Source: Dipylidium caninum (lineage: Eukaryota > Platyhelminthes > Cestoda > Cyclophyllidea > Dipylidiidae). Taken from it: DNA of 64,000 nucleotides. The stretch's first letter is position 1, and every line of letters begins with the position of its first letter. The position numbers and the translations under genes were made by a program. The notes beneath the pieces were generated by a model. The model was not told the DNA's origin. It saw only the letters and a list, made by a program, of their open reading frames with translations, and did no database searches. Shown here in pieces: positions 38,262 through 51,100 of this stretch. The stretch spans positions 992,001 through 1,056,000 of the forward strand of contig QEYB01000766.1 of assembly GCA_017562135.1 (NCBI GenBank), written 5' to 3'.

Positions 38262-41200
38262 GTGAACGGCTGTTTGAATATTCGGGACGCTCGAACACCC
38301 TCCCAACCGCCAGGGGACAACCGATGGTGGCATTTTGCCCATCTCCTCCCCTTCCGTGGTGGGCGCAGGCTCAGGTGGCGGTGAGGGTGAGTGCCCACTG
38401 TTGGAACGATTGAATTCAGGCTACACACAGTCCCAACACACACGAGTGTCGCGATTTCGCCTCTTGGGCTTGGTGCGGACGCGGCTGCAGCCCGCGTCTG
38501 TCCGACGTGACCGCCGTGGGCCAGCCCGTCTCCCGTCCCCCCCGTCCCCCCGACGTCTGCCGCCGGTGGCCCCACGTGGACGGGCGGTGGATCACGCCGA
38601 TCAACGGACAGGCAATTCTTCTGTCGTTCCTGCACCCGTGTCTTATTAATTAGGGGTTTTTCCCAAATTACTTCTTGCGGTCTGCTTGGAATTCTAATTA
38701 AACCCACTACATCTACGGCTTGACATTTCCTGGTTTGGTCGTCATGACCCATCAGAGACAAAATGACGCGAATAGGGTGGCCACGGAGCATAGCCGGCCG
38801 GCCGGCCGGCCGTTGAGAACTCGTGCTTTTTGAGCTAGTTGAGGCGCTCCCGCCACCAACACCGCAGACAGTTGGCTGCTGACCGCCTGTTTCGGAGGCC
38901 GGACACCCCGACGCGGCCACCACGCGGGCCGACGCCGTCGGCGGTCCGCGGGGAGTCCGCATGCCGCGTTGAGGCGGCGAGTTCACTTGCCTGCCTGCTT
39001 GCTCGCCTCCCTCAGGCGCGGCGGGTGAGGCGCGGGAGCGCCAGTTCTTACTTACCTTGCCAGCCTAATTAACTTAAGCTGAATGGGTGTTCTGCACTGA
39101 AGACTTAGTGGAACTCATTAAAGGTGGCGGTTTCTTCACCCATCAGGTGGCAAACCTAATTAAGTCTGCGCAAAATCGGTAGCCCCTTGCGCGCCGCCGC
39201 CTGCGCCGAGAGGGCGAGTGCCTCTGCGCCGGAGACGGGAGGTGCGGCGGCTCCCAACTCCACTGCGCCCACGCAGGCATCTTCCCTTGGCCGCACTGCG
39301 GTCCTCGCGTCGGTCTCCCTGGGTGTCGCAGAGGGCGGGAACGACGATGGCTTCCGCAAAAGCGGAAGACTTCCACAAAGTCCGAGGGCAGCTTCGCAGC
39401 CGCAACTCTACGCCCCCTCGCCGAGGGCGAAATTGCCGTGAAGTGTTGTGACGCGGAGAGGTGGGCGCTTCGGCGAGGCAGCGGCCTACTGCGCCCGTGG
39501 AGCTGCGCCCCTCGCAACGAGCAAGTGGGCGTTTCACTAGCCTTCGCAGACTGGGCTGCGACACCGAGCGCCTCACGGGACCGGCTGCCAGCTGCACCAC
39601 TCGGTCTGCGGCCAGTCAGTGGGGGCCTCCGCGCCCAGCTGCACACAATACGACCTCATCGGAGTCTTCAACCAGCATCCCGCTGTGCGTCGTCCTGCGC
39701 TCGCCTCCCTCCGGTTCTCGGTTCTCCTCCAAAGGGACGCCTGCGCCACGCTTGCGACCCAGGCGCACTTTGCTGCGCTCAGGCACCATCTCGTCATTGC
39801 AGCCTCGCGACGGCGGATCGCCGACCTTGCAGGGGGCTCCCCCACCAGCCAGCGGCCGGCCGGCAGGCGTCGTGTGCAATGGAAGTGCCCAGGGGAAAGG
39901 CCCTGCACCCTCGAGACGTGCACTTCACCCGCGCTACGTCGAACCACCTCGCCGCCCTCGCGTCGCTCGCCTCAGTCGGGGCAGCGATTTGGGCGACGGC
40001 TCGGCGTGTGAAGTCGTCGCCAGAGGCGTTGCTTTTTATGTAATTCAATTGAATTTGAAGGCTCTGGAAGCAGTCAGTGAGCGAACGCGTTGTGCAAGAG
40101 GCTTTGCGGGGCAGCGTTTGTTATTGGGGAGTTGCGACACGTTGTGTTACGTTTCAATCATGTTATTAGTCAAGTTGCAGTTGACAGACAAAGCGAATGG
40201 GGAGCGGCACGTCATGCAGCGCGAGCACGAGAGTGGCGGAGCCATTCTGGGAGGCAGTGCTTCAGTCGGCGTTGTTCCCCAGAGCCGAATGCCCTCGGTG
40301 CCAGCAACGAATCGGCGCGCAGGGACGGGAGAATCCACATTAACGGGTTGCGCCATTCCAGCACCAAAGCCTCGAGACGTGAGGCTCGAGGGACTGCGTC
40401 CCGGGTCGTCTGGCCAGTCCCCCCACCGATTCGTGGTGTCGGATCCTCGTCTTTAAGTGTACTTGATCGTCACGAGTTCGCAGCACGAGTCATGGGCTGC
40501 CAGCCATCCGCCACCTGCCCCGCGCCCCCTTGAGGCCCCCTGAGGCCCCACCGCTGCGGCGGCGGGCGGCGGCCTCTACGACACCCCCGTTGGCCCAGTC
40601 GGAGTGCTGGTGCCGCACAAGTCGCCGCTCCCGACGGAGAGGCGCGAGTGACCCCGAGTAATCAGTGCCCGCCGTCAAACCCTTCAAGCTAATTAGCCGT
40701 TTCAGAGTGAGTAACGCGCGAAGGCCACAGAACCGTCGCCTGCCGTGTCGTCGCCATGGCAGCTCGCTCTCGCCAAGCCTCAGCCGCTAATTAATACGCG
40801 CAATTGGTTTTGTGGCATTCTCTTCTCGCCTGATTTAATTAATGACACCGCGAATTTGGCAGGCGCGCTGCCGCGGCGGCATCGATCGCCGCCAGCGGCG
40901 CCTCGCGGGGCCCCGTGGCGGGGCGGGCGCGGGTGGAGGCCGCCGCGTCACCCGAGCGACTCCGCGCGGAGCAGCAGCGCAGGCGGGTGTGGATGCCTCG
41001 CCGCTCGCCGTCTCAGGCACGTCTCGGGACCGTCGATGAACCGGGCATCCCGACGTCCTCTCGCAAGCATTCCGCTGTCACTTAATTGTAATTTACTTCA
41101 AGCCTAATAAAGGCCTTTTCTCCCACCACTCGCAGTGCTACGTGGGAATTTAGCGGTCACTTTTTAGCTCAGGGCCCGAGAACGCACTGCCTCTTGAGGC

Positions 41201-43502
41201 GTGCTCCTTTTTGTGAATCACCTCTTCACTCAACGGGTCCTCGAGCTTCTTGGTGGCAGCGGAGGCTGACAGCGTGACCAGGATCTTGGCAATTCCGTAA
41301 TCGCGATCTGCACTCCCTGTCGATGGAGCTACAAATCGCCGGAGCAAGCAGGGGACTGTACCAACCGCCCCGCGAGGTTGCTCTGGCCCTCCCTGCCGCT
41401 TTCTCATGTTTCAGTAGGGTGCGGGCGGCCCTTCTGCCTAAATCGCGCCGGAACTGGCTGGGTGGTCGGTGGGCGTCCTGGCAGACCATCATCAGGCAGT
41501 TCAGGGGGCGAGGTGAACGTGGGCACCGCGCCCCGGGTTTTCGTGTCAGGCTCCTCCCTCCCTCCTCCTGTGCATTTAAGAGAATCAAAGACCTCGTGGT
41601 GAGAGCTCAAGTCCGCTTCGCACCCTGTCACAGCTCCTTGCCAATTCCAACAAGTGGATGCCGGACGGTCTACTTATTTGCGAAATAAGTAGACTCGGCG
41701 GCGCCTTGCTCGTGCGTCGAGGGTTTTGCCGCGTCAGCGGGAAGCCGACCAGTTAGTGCGGACAAGCGGCGGGGCGTGGCGACCTCTGCTGCGCTCCCCA
41801 CGCACCACATTGGTATGCAGCAGAGCTCGCCTCGGCGCTTCCCTGTTGCGCACTGTGGTTGCGCCAAATTAACCTAATCGCCTCAAAATTGTCGCTCTCA
41901 TCCTCCTTTGCCGCCCTCAAGTGCCATCAAACCTGATTAGCCGAAATGACGACTCGGTGGGTGAATCAGTCAGGCACGTAAGAAGCGCCTCCCCCTCAGG
42001 TGGCTCCCCGGAGCACCCGCCGGCAGCGCATTCGTTGAAGCACTAAGACAACTCTCGTTCCATCGCTCCTTATTAAAAATTAACACTCGCCATCAGCGCC
42101 GTCCTCATGGCAAGACCAGCCGCCGTGGCAGCCAGTGCTTGTGCTTCTGGCAGTAATGGGAGCAGAAGTGGGCGAGTTGAGCCTCCCCAGCCTCTTTTTC
42201 GCCTCCTGTCCAATCACGTAGGCGCAAGGTGGGACGCTGAATCGAGGCGGGAGGCTGGGCAACTCGGCGGTCTAGGTGGGCCTCCGCCGGAGGGAATCAG
42301 AATTCGGCTGGGGTGACAAGGTGGGTGTGCAGCACTTTTCATTTGATGACTTTGTCCAGTCATGCGTCACGAGCGAGCCCGCTCGCCTCGTCATAGGGCG
42401 TAGCGCCCCGAAGAGTTGCCTGTGGATGGCGTCACTGTCAGCGCTCTGCCGCGCACAACAGCTTCGGCAGAGAGCAGACACTCCTCCGTCACGCGTCGCG
42501 GCGGGCGCTCCCGCCCTGGCGCGGCGCACGGCGACGCTGCCGCGCCGGATACACCTGCCTGTCCACTCTAGCCAGACTGTCTTTACGGGGAAATGGCGCT
42601 CCAGGGGGCGGAGGGGGCGGCGAGCGCGCCGAGAGCCATGCCCGTGAGGGGCACTTGGCGCTCACTCGCCGCCTCCCGCCTCTCCCCACCGCGCCAGCGC
42701 CCTGCGAGTCCGCGGAGCTGCCGGGCCGCACCACCAGCCTCTCCCCGAGGCTGCAGAGGCCAACCGCCGAGGCTTTAGCGCCCATAGTCACGCGTGAGCT
42801 GAAATGCGCTGTTGCCTCCGATGAGAGCACTCCCGGGCTGTGGGACCAGTCACCTCATTTATGGCGCGTCGCCAGCCACGAAATTAGCTGAATCGCCTCG
42901 CTTTGCTGTCTCTGACGCACAGTCCAGAGCAGCACTGCTATGCCGACGCCGCAGGCGCCTCCGGCTACGTCCGGGAAGAAACCCGCCACCTCCTCTCCCA
43001 CATTGCGAGGCGCCTGGCAGCTGACCGGCGCCTCCTTGCGCCGTTTAGGCGGAGTGACTGGAACTGCGGCCTTGGCATCGCCCTCTCTTCGAGTCCGCCG
43101 CCGAGGCGAACACCGACTTTCCCATCCCAACCCGAAATTTGAACATATCAATTTTAAAAGTGCGTGTGGAGAGCCAAAAGTGACACAGACAACGGGAAGG
43201 GCAGTCCACGGGCGTTTGGTAAACTTGTCTGTTGCAGGGGAAGGTTTCCCAACAGCCTGTCCACCTCCCTAGACCCGCTACGCCGCCCCGCGCAGCCTCG
43301 CTTCCCCGCGAGGCCTCAGGGACTTCCACAACCATTCCACCGGCCGTGGGGCCTCTCCTCGTGGCGACAAGGTGTTCACCTACTCCCAGAGGCGCAGTGC
43401 GAAGCGGGGCCTGTTTGCCGAAGAGAGCGCATTTAGGCGTCTTCGTCATCGCCTGTCTCTTAATCGACATCGTTTGGAGCGTTTGCGAAGAGTGGGAGGC
43501 GA
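38262..43502. other. GC- and CpG-rich stretch without a supported gene
   Basis: Base composition shifts sharply to GC here. Many overlapping frames are open on both strands, including 39461-40456, but they lack family resemblance and paired splice sites. On the minus strand a strong donor (AAG|GTAAGTAAG) lies near 39048-39057 beside stop-containing sequence, which could be a 5' UTR exon of a minus-strand gene. A (GGCC)n tract is at 38793-38812. The region may hold promoters for the flanking genes. Confidence 0.4.
38793..38812. repeat. GGCC tandem tract
   Basis: Five GCCG/GGCC units in an uninterrupted, self-complementary run at the start of the GC-rich half of the window. Confidence 0.85.
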
Positions 43503-43531
43503 GCACACACACAGGCACACACACACACACG
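43503..43531. repeat. (CA)n microsatellite upstream of the arrestin-like gene
   Basis: A nearly pure CA run broken by one G, about 130 bases upstream of the first ATG of the micro-exon arrestin gene. Confidence 0.85.
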
Positions 43532-43560
43532 CAGAGCTCTGCCTCGAGCGCGGGCACCGA

Positions 43561-43608
43561 CCAATCAGACGCGGTGGTGAAGAGCACCATCGTGTGTCAT
43601 TTAAAAGC
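43561..43608 (+). promoter_or_regulatory. Putative core promoter of the micro-exon arrestin gene
   Basis: A CCAATCAG box starts at 43561 and a TATA-like atttaaaag lies at about 43599-43607, some 50 bases before the ATG at 43658. This spacing would place transcription start in the short leader before the first exon. No transcript evidence is available. Confidence 0.4.
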
Positions 43609-43657
43609 CTTCTCCACAGCCCCGTGACACAGTTGTCCCCATAGCGTTGCCACGAGC

Positions 43658-46600
43658 ATGGTTACCGGAGGTTGTAAGTCCTCTTTTCTCCTTATCCCCG
43701 CACTTGCTCGTCGTCCCGTCCTGCTGGGGCGCCTTTTCGCCTCGGGCGTCGCCCGCACACTAACGTCCGCATAACTCGATGCCGCTTCTCTTTAGACTCA
43801 AAGGGATCTGGCCAGCGGTCCAAGCCCTACAACCTGAAATACAGTGAGTTCTGCCTCTAAAACAGCCCTTTTTGTCACTGAGTTCGCGGCGCGACGAAAA
43901 GGTGTGGACTTGCGCCCAACATGCGGGGCGCAGCGGCCTCCTCCCCACGGGTCAGAGGGATCGACCCCGAGGTCCCAAGGCCACGGGAACGAGACCCGTT
44001 GGGACCCGCTAGAGGAGGAGGCGGCAGAGGCCGCCGCGCAGAAGCTCCTCAAGGGAGTCGGCGCGCCACTCGCCTCTCAGGCTGTGCCGTGGGCTTAAGT
44101 TTAATCACAGAGTAGTTGTGGCGCCGCCTTCATCTCGCATTGTGTCCCCTTTCAGCCACGGCGCCTTCGCATGGTAAGCCTTCTCATCTCCTCGAATGCC
44201 CTAACAACCGTGTCCTCTGACCCGCAGCTCTCACAGCCCCTCGCCGCTCCCCGTCTCTGCTCTCTTCTTCCTCACGCGACTTCTCTCTCTCCCCTAGCCG
44301 AACGACCGCACCGCAGCAGCTCCCGCGAGAAGGGAAAAGGTAAGTGGGGCGCGGCGCTGACCTCGAGATGTTTGCCTCGGTGAGCAGCGTCCACTGAACT
44401 TTTGCTCTCCTCGCTCCTAGGCTGGCAACGGAGCAAATCCAGCATGTACGACTACGGCTCGGACCTCTACTGTAAGTCCCCACGCGTCCCCGCCCAGGCG
44501 GTCGCCAGGCGACTGGCCGCACCGCCGTCCCCTCCCCCTCCCGCCGTCGCCACTCCCCTGAATGTGCCGACCGCGGCCGGCACACGGCGACTCGCGTGGT
44601 ACTCCGACTGAAAACTGCTTTACAATGTTTCAGTCTCCGAGGAGCGCGCTTCTAACCACCACCACCACCACCACCAAAGAGGTAAGTGTCCGCCTCTCGT
44701 TAAACACTCGAGACGAGCTCGGCAAAGGCACCGGAGGTGGGGGCCGCCTGACGGCTCCTTGACTCGCCTTCCTGCCGAGGCGTCCGCTGTGCCGGGGCGT
44801 CTGTTAAACGGCGCGAGTGTGTCTTTCCAGCCCACTCCTCGCTGAGCGACAGGAGAACGGGGAGGGCCAGCAATCGCTACGAAATCGGTGAGTTGTGCAG
44901 TCCTCCCTCGACCTGACCGCCTGCTCGCAGAGAGAACGGGCAAAGTAACTTTGCGTCTCCCTTTGCCCAGACTGTCCTGCCAAACGTGAGTCCAAGCCGA
45001 GCGGCGTCGAAGCGCGTGGACTGGCGGAGTTGCCTGCAGCCCCAGCTAACCGCTTGCTCACTCCTTTCTGTTATGCCATTTGAAAACTCAGCGCCTTAAT
45101 AAAAGTGGGATGTTAACCGGCGACCGAGGCGGTGGCGGTGGCGAGGCAGGGCGGGGAAGATGGGGGCGAATCGGCCGGCGAGCGCCGACCTGCTGAATGG
45201 TCGACTCGTCGGGGCCGAGTGCTGCGCCGCGGACTGCGCCTGGCGGGCAGTCGATCTGCTGAAGCTGAGCACCTTCCTCCACCTTCCTCGGAGTTTGCGT
45301 GGCGCCTGCCCCGCCCGCCCGCCAGTCGCCTCTCAGCTCATCCAACACCTCCACACTCGCGGCCACGACAAGAACTCAACTACACCTTTTTCCCTGTCTG
45401 TAGAGCCGAGACGCAGACGCGCCTCTGTAGAAGCCGTCGTCAAAACATCCAAACCCGATTCAGGTAAGTCCTCGCCACGTGCCGAGTTCCAGCCCGGCTG
45501 CGAGAGGATGCAACTTGAGCACCTCAGTTGCGCCCTGCAAGGAGGCAACTAAATAGCCCCTTCTTCGTCTTGCTCCCCTCCCCCCCCCCCCCGCAGCCGT
45601 CTGTCAGTACACCAGCCCCGCGGGTCCGCCGGTCCAGAAGCGCATGCTGACTGTCAAGCCGTCCGGTAAGTGACACCGCACAGAGGCCGCGTCGGTCACC
45701 TATCAAGACTATCATCAAGGACAGTTGTGCCATTCTCTTGCAGCCGAGAAGGAGTGTCTCACGCCGAACAAGACGTTCTGTGGATGGGCGCAGACAAGTG
45801 AGCACCACGGCTGAACCCATGTCTTTTTGCTCCTCCCTCACCCGCAACCACCAGACGCTAATTTGTCCTCCTCTATCCCCCTGCCTAGATAAGGAAAAGA
45901 GCCTCAATGAAACCAAAATTTGCGACATGCAGGGTCCCCCAGCCCGTAAGTAGATTCATCCTCGTTAAGGCAGAAGCAGCAGCAACAGCCAAAATACGAC
46001 TGGTATTTTCTTCTCTTCGTGCCAGGTCCCTACACGCCCAGGAGCACGACCAAAGAGCCCATACCCGAAGAATTTCCCCGTAAGTTAGGCCTTTGACCGT
46101 TGTTGTTGGCGTTTGGTTAGAAGCTCGTCTGGCGGTTATTTGTCTCGACCCCTCATTCCTCCTCTTCCTCCTCTTCCTCCTCTTCCTCCCCCCAGGATTT
46201 GAGACGGCGAGTGAAACCAAGTCGTATGAATGCAAGCAACGCCTCATGGAAAGGACATTTGCTACAGGTAAATTGCAAGCAGTTAGGCGTTCCCTTGATT
46301 CGAGGACAACTCGTCACTAGTAATATCTGCTTTCTATTCTTTCTCACCACCAGAAAGCTTCAGGAATCGCCCGGCAGTAAGTCTCATTGCTTAATACCTC
46401 GGCCTACTGCTTTGTTATTTGTCTATAAAATCACTCTCCTCTCTCTCTTTCAGTCCCCCCTCGGTTCAAGGAGTACGTGTGCATCCGTTTTCAGTGTAGA
46501 CTTTTATGTACTACTCTGCCGTTCTAAGTGCATTGGGCAGTTGTCAGCCCGAGATGCCCTTGACCTTGCGGCAAGAGGAATGGGAAGTGCAGTCCATGTA

Positions 46601-48156
46601 TATGGGAAAAAGGCTAATTCACTTCTTTCCTCTCTTGGCTAGACTTTGAGGGCCCTGGAAACATCGATTACCCGGTAAAGAGCTTCCGTCCAGAAGATGA
46701 TACTTTTGAGAAAAATATCATTGAAAAATTGCGCATTGAGTTAGAACGCTCCAAAGCACAACCGGGAGAATGTATCGCGGGAAGGATCTACATTAAAATG
46801 AAGGAGCCTGCCACTGTCGAGGCCATCGGAATCGACATTAACAAGACATTCGTTCTTACCGACCCAAAGGGTATCGTTTCTATTGTAAGCGACAATTTTG
46901 CACAATTCACAGAAAAGCTCAATATTTAAAGGTCTGGAAGAATGCAAAATAATATTGTACTTATTAAATTAAGTAGCAATTTAAGCTTCAAAGATATTGT
47001 CGACGAACTGTGCTTAGTGCCTAATGTCGTTTTTAGTCCCCACGTGACGGAATGAACTACGGTGCTGAGTTGAAACTCCTTCCGAACCGCCAGAAGAGAC
47101 TAGATCTACCTGGTGCAAGTCAACCGCAGACATCGGAGCCACGTAGAAGCGATACTTTTGCCAGACTGCCGAAAGATTTCACTCTGGCTGAAACCTACCC
47201 CGATAAAGTGAAAGTCCAACCGGGGGAGTATAATTTTCCCTTCGATCTCTTCGTGCCGGAGGACTTAGTGCCAACCTTCACCTACACCTCCCTCAATGGC
47301 GTCAACGTAATTAACAAGTGAGTGTCGCTCTCCTACTCCGTGGAGTGCGACTTAGACAAGTAGAGTAGGTTGACTTTGTTTTCTCCCCTGCCGTTAGCTA
47401 CTCCGTTGAGGGTGTAGTTAAAGTAAATTCGAAGACCGAGAGGACCGGCCGCGTGTCAATTGAGGTTCCCGCCCTGGGTAACGAAAACGAGTCCTACAAA
47501 AGTGAGAAGAAAGATTACGACTTTGTAGTAAGTGGTGAAGCTGTAGAGTTGACGATGACGAAGTCGAGGGAGACGGTGCCGCTAACCAGGCCCTGTGCTA
47601 CGCTCCTTTCAGGTGGTCAATAAGTACTTCACTAAGGATAGGGGATTCGATTACGCTGTGGGCTTTAAGGAGGAGGGCGCCAAAAAGAAGGAAAAGGTCA
47701 CGGGTGCGATCATTCAGAGAGTCAAGTGGCCCGAGCATCGACTGGACGACGAAAACACCGTGGCCTATTTGGAGGCGACTAGCGTGAGCTCTGGGAAGTC
47801 CAACCCCGTTCTCGACAAGTACAACCAGGCCCCGAGCAGAAAGCCTCTGTCGAAGGAGTGGGATGGAAGCGCCTACGAAGAGAACAACTTAGTCGCCGCC
47901 ACCACGCCCAGCGTCAGCGTCGGCGGCTTCTCTTGTGAATACGTACTCAAGGTGGGTTGGCGCCAGCACCTCCGCCTCAGCATGAGACCTTCACAGACGA
48001 AGTGAAGGCTGACGCTTTTTCCCCTTTCAGTTAAACCTGGATAACGGGAAGTACGAGGGACCGATCATTTTGGTCGATGAGTACTCCACCGAGCGCGTCT
48101 CGCGCCAGGACATCAGCTCGTTCTCCAAGTCGGAGGAATTTATCATGAGGTCGTAG
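43658..48156 (+). CDS. Arrestin-fold protein with a 16-micro-exon N-terminal tail
   Basis: A 606-residue model from 21 exons: 43658-43673, 43796-43843, 44156-44173, 44298-44339, 44421-44471, 44634-44681, 44831-44887, 44971-44985, 45404-45463, 45597-45665, 45744-45797, 45889-45945, 46026-46079, 46196-46267, 46354-46376, 46454-46472, 46643-46884, 47037-47317, 47398-47527, 47613-47951 and 48031-48156. Exons 2-14 are all multiples of three and phase 1; exons 15 and 16 (23 + 19 bases) restore phase only as a pair. Residues 1-234 are low-complexity: basic, Ser- and Tyr-rich, with a His6 tract, RRRRAS and six scattered Cys. Residues ~235-606 show arrestin-type strands: PGECIAGRIYI (275-285), PGEYNFPFDLFVPEDLVP (377-394), YSVEGVVKVNSK, a lysine-rich loop, GGFSCEYVLKLNLDNG and a final PIILVDEY. 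The N-terminus MVTGG is not a signal peptide, so the product is probably cytosolic. The subfamily is uncertain; alpha-arrestin/ARRDC-like seems nearest. Confidence 0.85.
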
Positions 48157-51100
48157 AGAGAAAGAGAGACGGCTGTCCTATCGGAATTGTTTCTGTAATG
48201 AACTGCCCTTTTGAGATTAATGAGCCTCCTCGTGCTGCCATTTATTGTTCTTTGCGCATGTCATCCTCGTTTTGACCACTTTCTCCTTCGATGCCTCTCC
48301 CCCCCCTTGCCCCCCCCCCCCCCCCCCCCAAAAAAAGCGTATTACAGGGCTTTGTGCGAATACCCACGTCTTTTGTCGGGATCAGCGTTTTGTGGTTATT
48401 TCCGCCTCGGCCAAGACAATTGGCCTGCGCAGTCTCTCCACCCGCATGACCTCAGGTCACCCAAAGGCTCCACTCCCGCATCTGCCGGACAGGCGTCTGG
48501 CCGGTCCTACTTCCGTCCGCCAGTTATAATGCCTCCTTGATCGCCAAATGGGGCCGAACGGAAGTGAGGAATTGGGGAGGCAGAAAGGAGGAAGAAGGGC
48601 GGGAAAGCGGGGTGGAAGGAGGAGGAGTGTAGGAGCTTCGACGAGCTTCTCCGTTTCTGATATGATGGGCCAGTGTAGTACCGGCCTTCTCGCCTTCAAC
48701 GCCGCACAGGCCACGGTGTGATCGTCTGGTGAGGCAGCACCGCATTCCCCATGGCAGACGGTGAGAAGAGAGCCTTTGTGGGTGGGTTCGCACCTCCTCC
48801 GCGGGGCAGGCTGGCACCGCGGCGCCAGGCGTGGCGAGGGTCTCACGCCACTTGCCAACCCGCGGCTGTCTGCGAAGCCGCCGCCCCGGCCCGGGGTCTC
48901 CGTCACTGGGTGGCGTCCTCGCCGCGCCTGTTAGACTGGCGTGGTTCGAGTGAAACCAACTTGGCGAAGGTGGCGTGTGAAAATCCACATTTCACTTACA
49001 ACACAAAAAATGCGATGCTCAACCATTAGAGAGCAGCCAATTCGACTAAAAAGGAGCGGAAGGAACGAAAGGAAAGGTAGTCCCCTTTCGAGCGGAAGCC
49101 TGCGCGGCGGGCGGACGTTCCGTTGGCCACGCTGCTACTCACGCGGCTGTGTTCGGAGACGAGAGGTGCTCGGCTTCTGGGGGCTATTGCGAGTGACACT
49201 TGCGGCTGGCAGAACTCACCGACCCCTACTTCTCTCTAATACGCTTCTGCGTGGCCACTTTTCATTTGCTCAGGTTTGTCGGGACTTTCGCGGTGTCCTC
49301 AGAGTGCCCGAAGGCCCGTAGAAGCTGAAATCGCCGCCGTTCGCGTCCCTCTCCAGCTCCGACGGCCTGGTGGCCAGTTCGCCTGCACTGTCCCTCACGC
49401 TGGCTCCGTGCAGTCGAGTGGTGCGTGGAGGCGCCTCCCGAACCACAACTGCCGTCGCACCCCGGAATTGTTTGCCCACGCAGAAGAGCTTAGACGTTGG
49501 CCTGCACCACGACCTCAGCTCTCGCTGTCGCCATGAACCACTTTGACTTCATATGGTGCAAGGCTTTTTGTGCCACGCGCCAGTGAGGTGGTCGGCTTCT
49601 CTCCGAGAAGCGTTGCGGCCCGGGCGACGGGCTCAGAACAGATCGCGGCGTTCTCCGCGTTCCCTCCTGAGCCAGGCCCGGCGAAGCGGGGAGTGGCCGG
49701 TTGCGGGCCCTAATTGCGCAACCGCTCCCAGCCCCGGCGGCAGGAAGGGCGCCCCATACGAGAGACACGAGGGCGTTTCACGTGGCGTGGGGGCCCCGCA
49801 CACTTTGATCCCCTCCTCCGCCCATTCAACCTCGCATTCCTGCTCACGCTTGAGGGCGCAGAGGGCATCGCGTCGTCACGAGCACTTCGTGATGCCACGT
49901 CGCATCGCCAAGCTGCCATCTGTTCGGGCCGGGGCCAGAGAAGAATGCGGCCGTGCGGGGGCATCGTCCTCCCTCTTCGCGTCCATACGAGGCGACTTCC
50001 CTCTTGAGGTTGGAAAACTGCAACGGCCACTCTCACACTTGTCAGAAAGCTCACAGTTGTGGACTTTAGGCGTGGGGCGAGAGGCAACCGCCCTCTTCTC
50101 CTCGTCCTCCTCCTCCTCCCCTCCTGAGCGATATCACTGCATAAAACCACTGTTCGCCTTTCTGGCAGGAAGTTTTCCCCCGCCCGCTGCACTAACGCCT
50201 CCCGCCTCGCCAGTCCACGAAATCGTTCACCCCCTCCCTCTCTAGTGCCGCGTGGCCAAAGAACTCCGTTGCCTTCGGAAGTTCCACACGCCTTAACACG
50301 TCCGACTGCGAGGGAGGGCGTAAACGCGGTTGCATGAGGGGAGCCACGACCACTCGGTGCCCACGGGGCGTCTCGGGCAAGTGGCTGCGTGGTCGGCGCA
50401 GACCTCTCTTTGCTGAACTAATTGAGCACAGGAGTGCCGGTCCCTCCGAGTTCCCCTTCTACGGACATAGTCCATGCTGGGCCGCGTCATTGGCCCTGGA
50501 CGAAACTGTGGGCGGCGTGGATCAGCGGGTTGTCGGGCAGAGGCGAGGATTCGTGAGGTGGAGAGACATCATGTCGGCACGACACGAGTGAATGGCAAAA
50601 GGCCGCTCACAATTCGCTCATTGCGCAGCTGAGACAACCTTTTCCTCGCAAATGCGCCTCTGTCGGCGCCGCCCGACGCCATGAGGCAAGTGTTGAGGAG
50701 CCACTGACGCCTAGTTGATGTCTTCAGTTTAACCAGCGGCCGGTTTCGCCTCCGAGGAATTATTAGAGGGCGACTGGACCGCGCGTCGACTCGCCGACAC
50801 TCAACCGAGGGCCTCGGGGAACGCGCCAGTCAGATGGGGACGCAGCTCGTCCGACCGTGACCTCGGCCAATTTTGCCTCAATGGGAGCGTCGCCGTCGGA
50901 AGCGGTCTTTCCGGCCTCGTCCCGCTTCCGCGTGCCGAAACGTCGCGCGGGTAGGGCGGGAGGCAGCCTCACCGCTCGCAGGCGGCCCCGGGGAGGGCAG
51001 CGGAGTGCCAGCTCAGCCCGCCTGTCAGTCGGCGCGACTAGTCTGAGGCGCTGCCAACCACTCGACTCGCCTGCCAAGAATAGCGCCGTCTACCCACTTG

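Noticed and set aside
39461..40456. A 331-codon open frame on the plus strand
   Set aside because: Several overlapping frames are open in both directions over the same GC-rich stretch; the product is low-complexity without a recognisable domain. I treat it as compositional.
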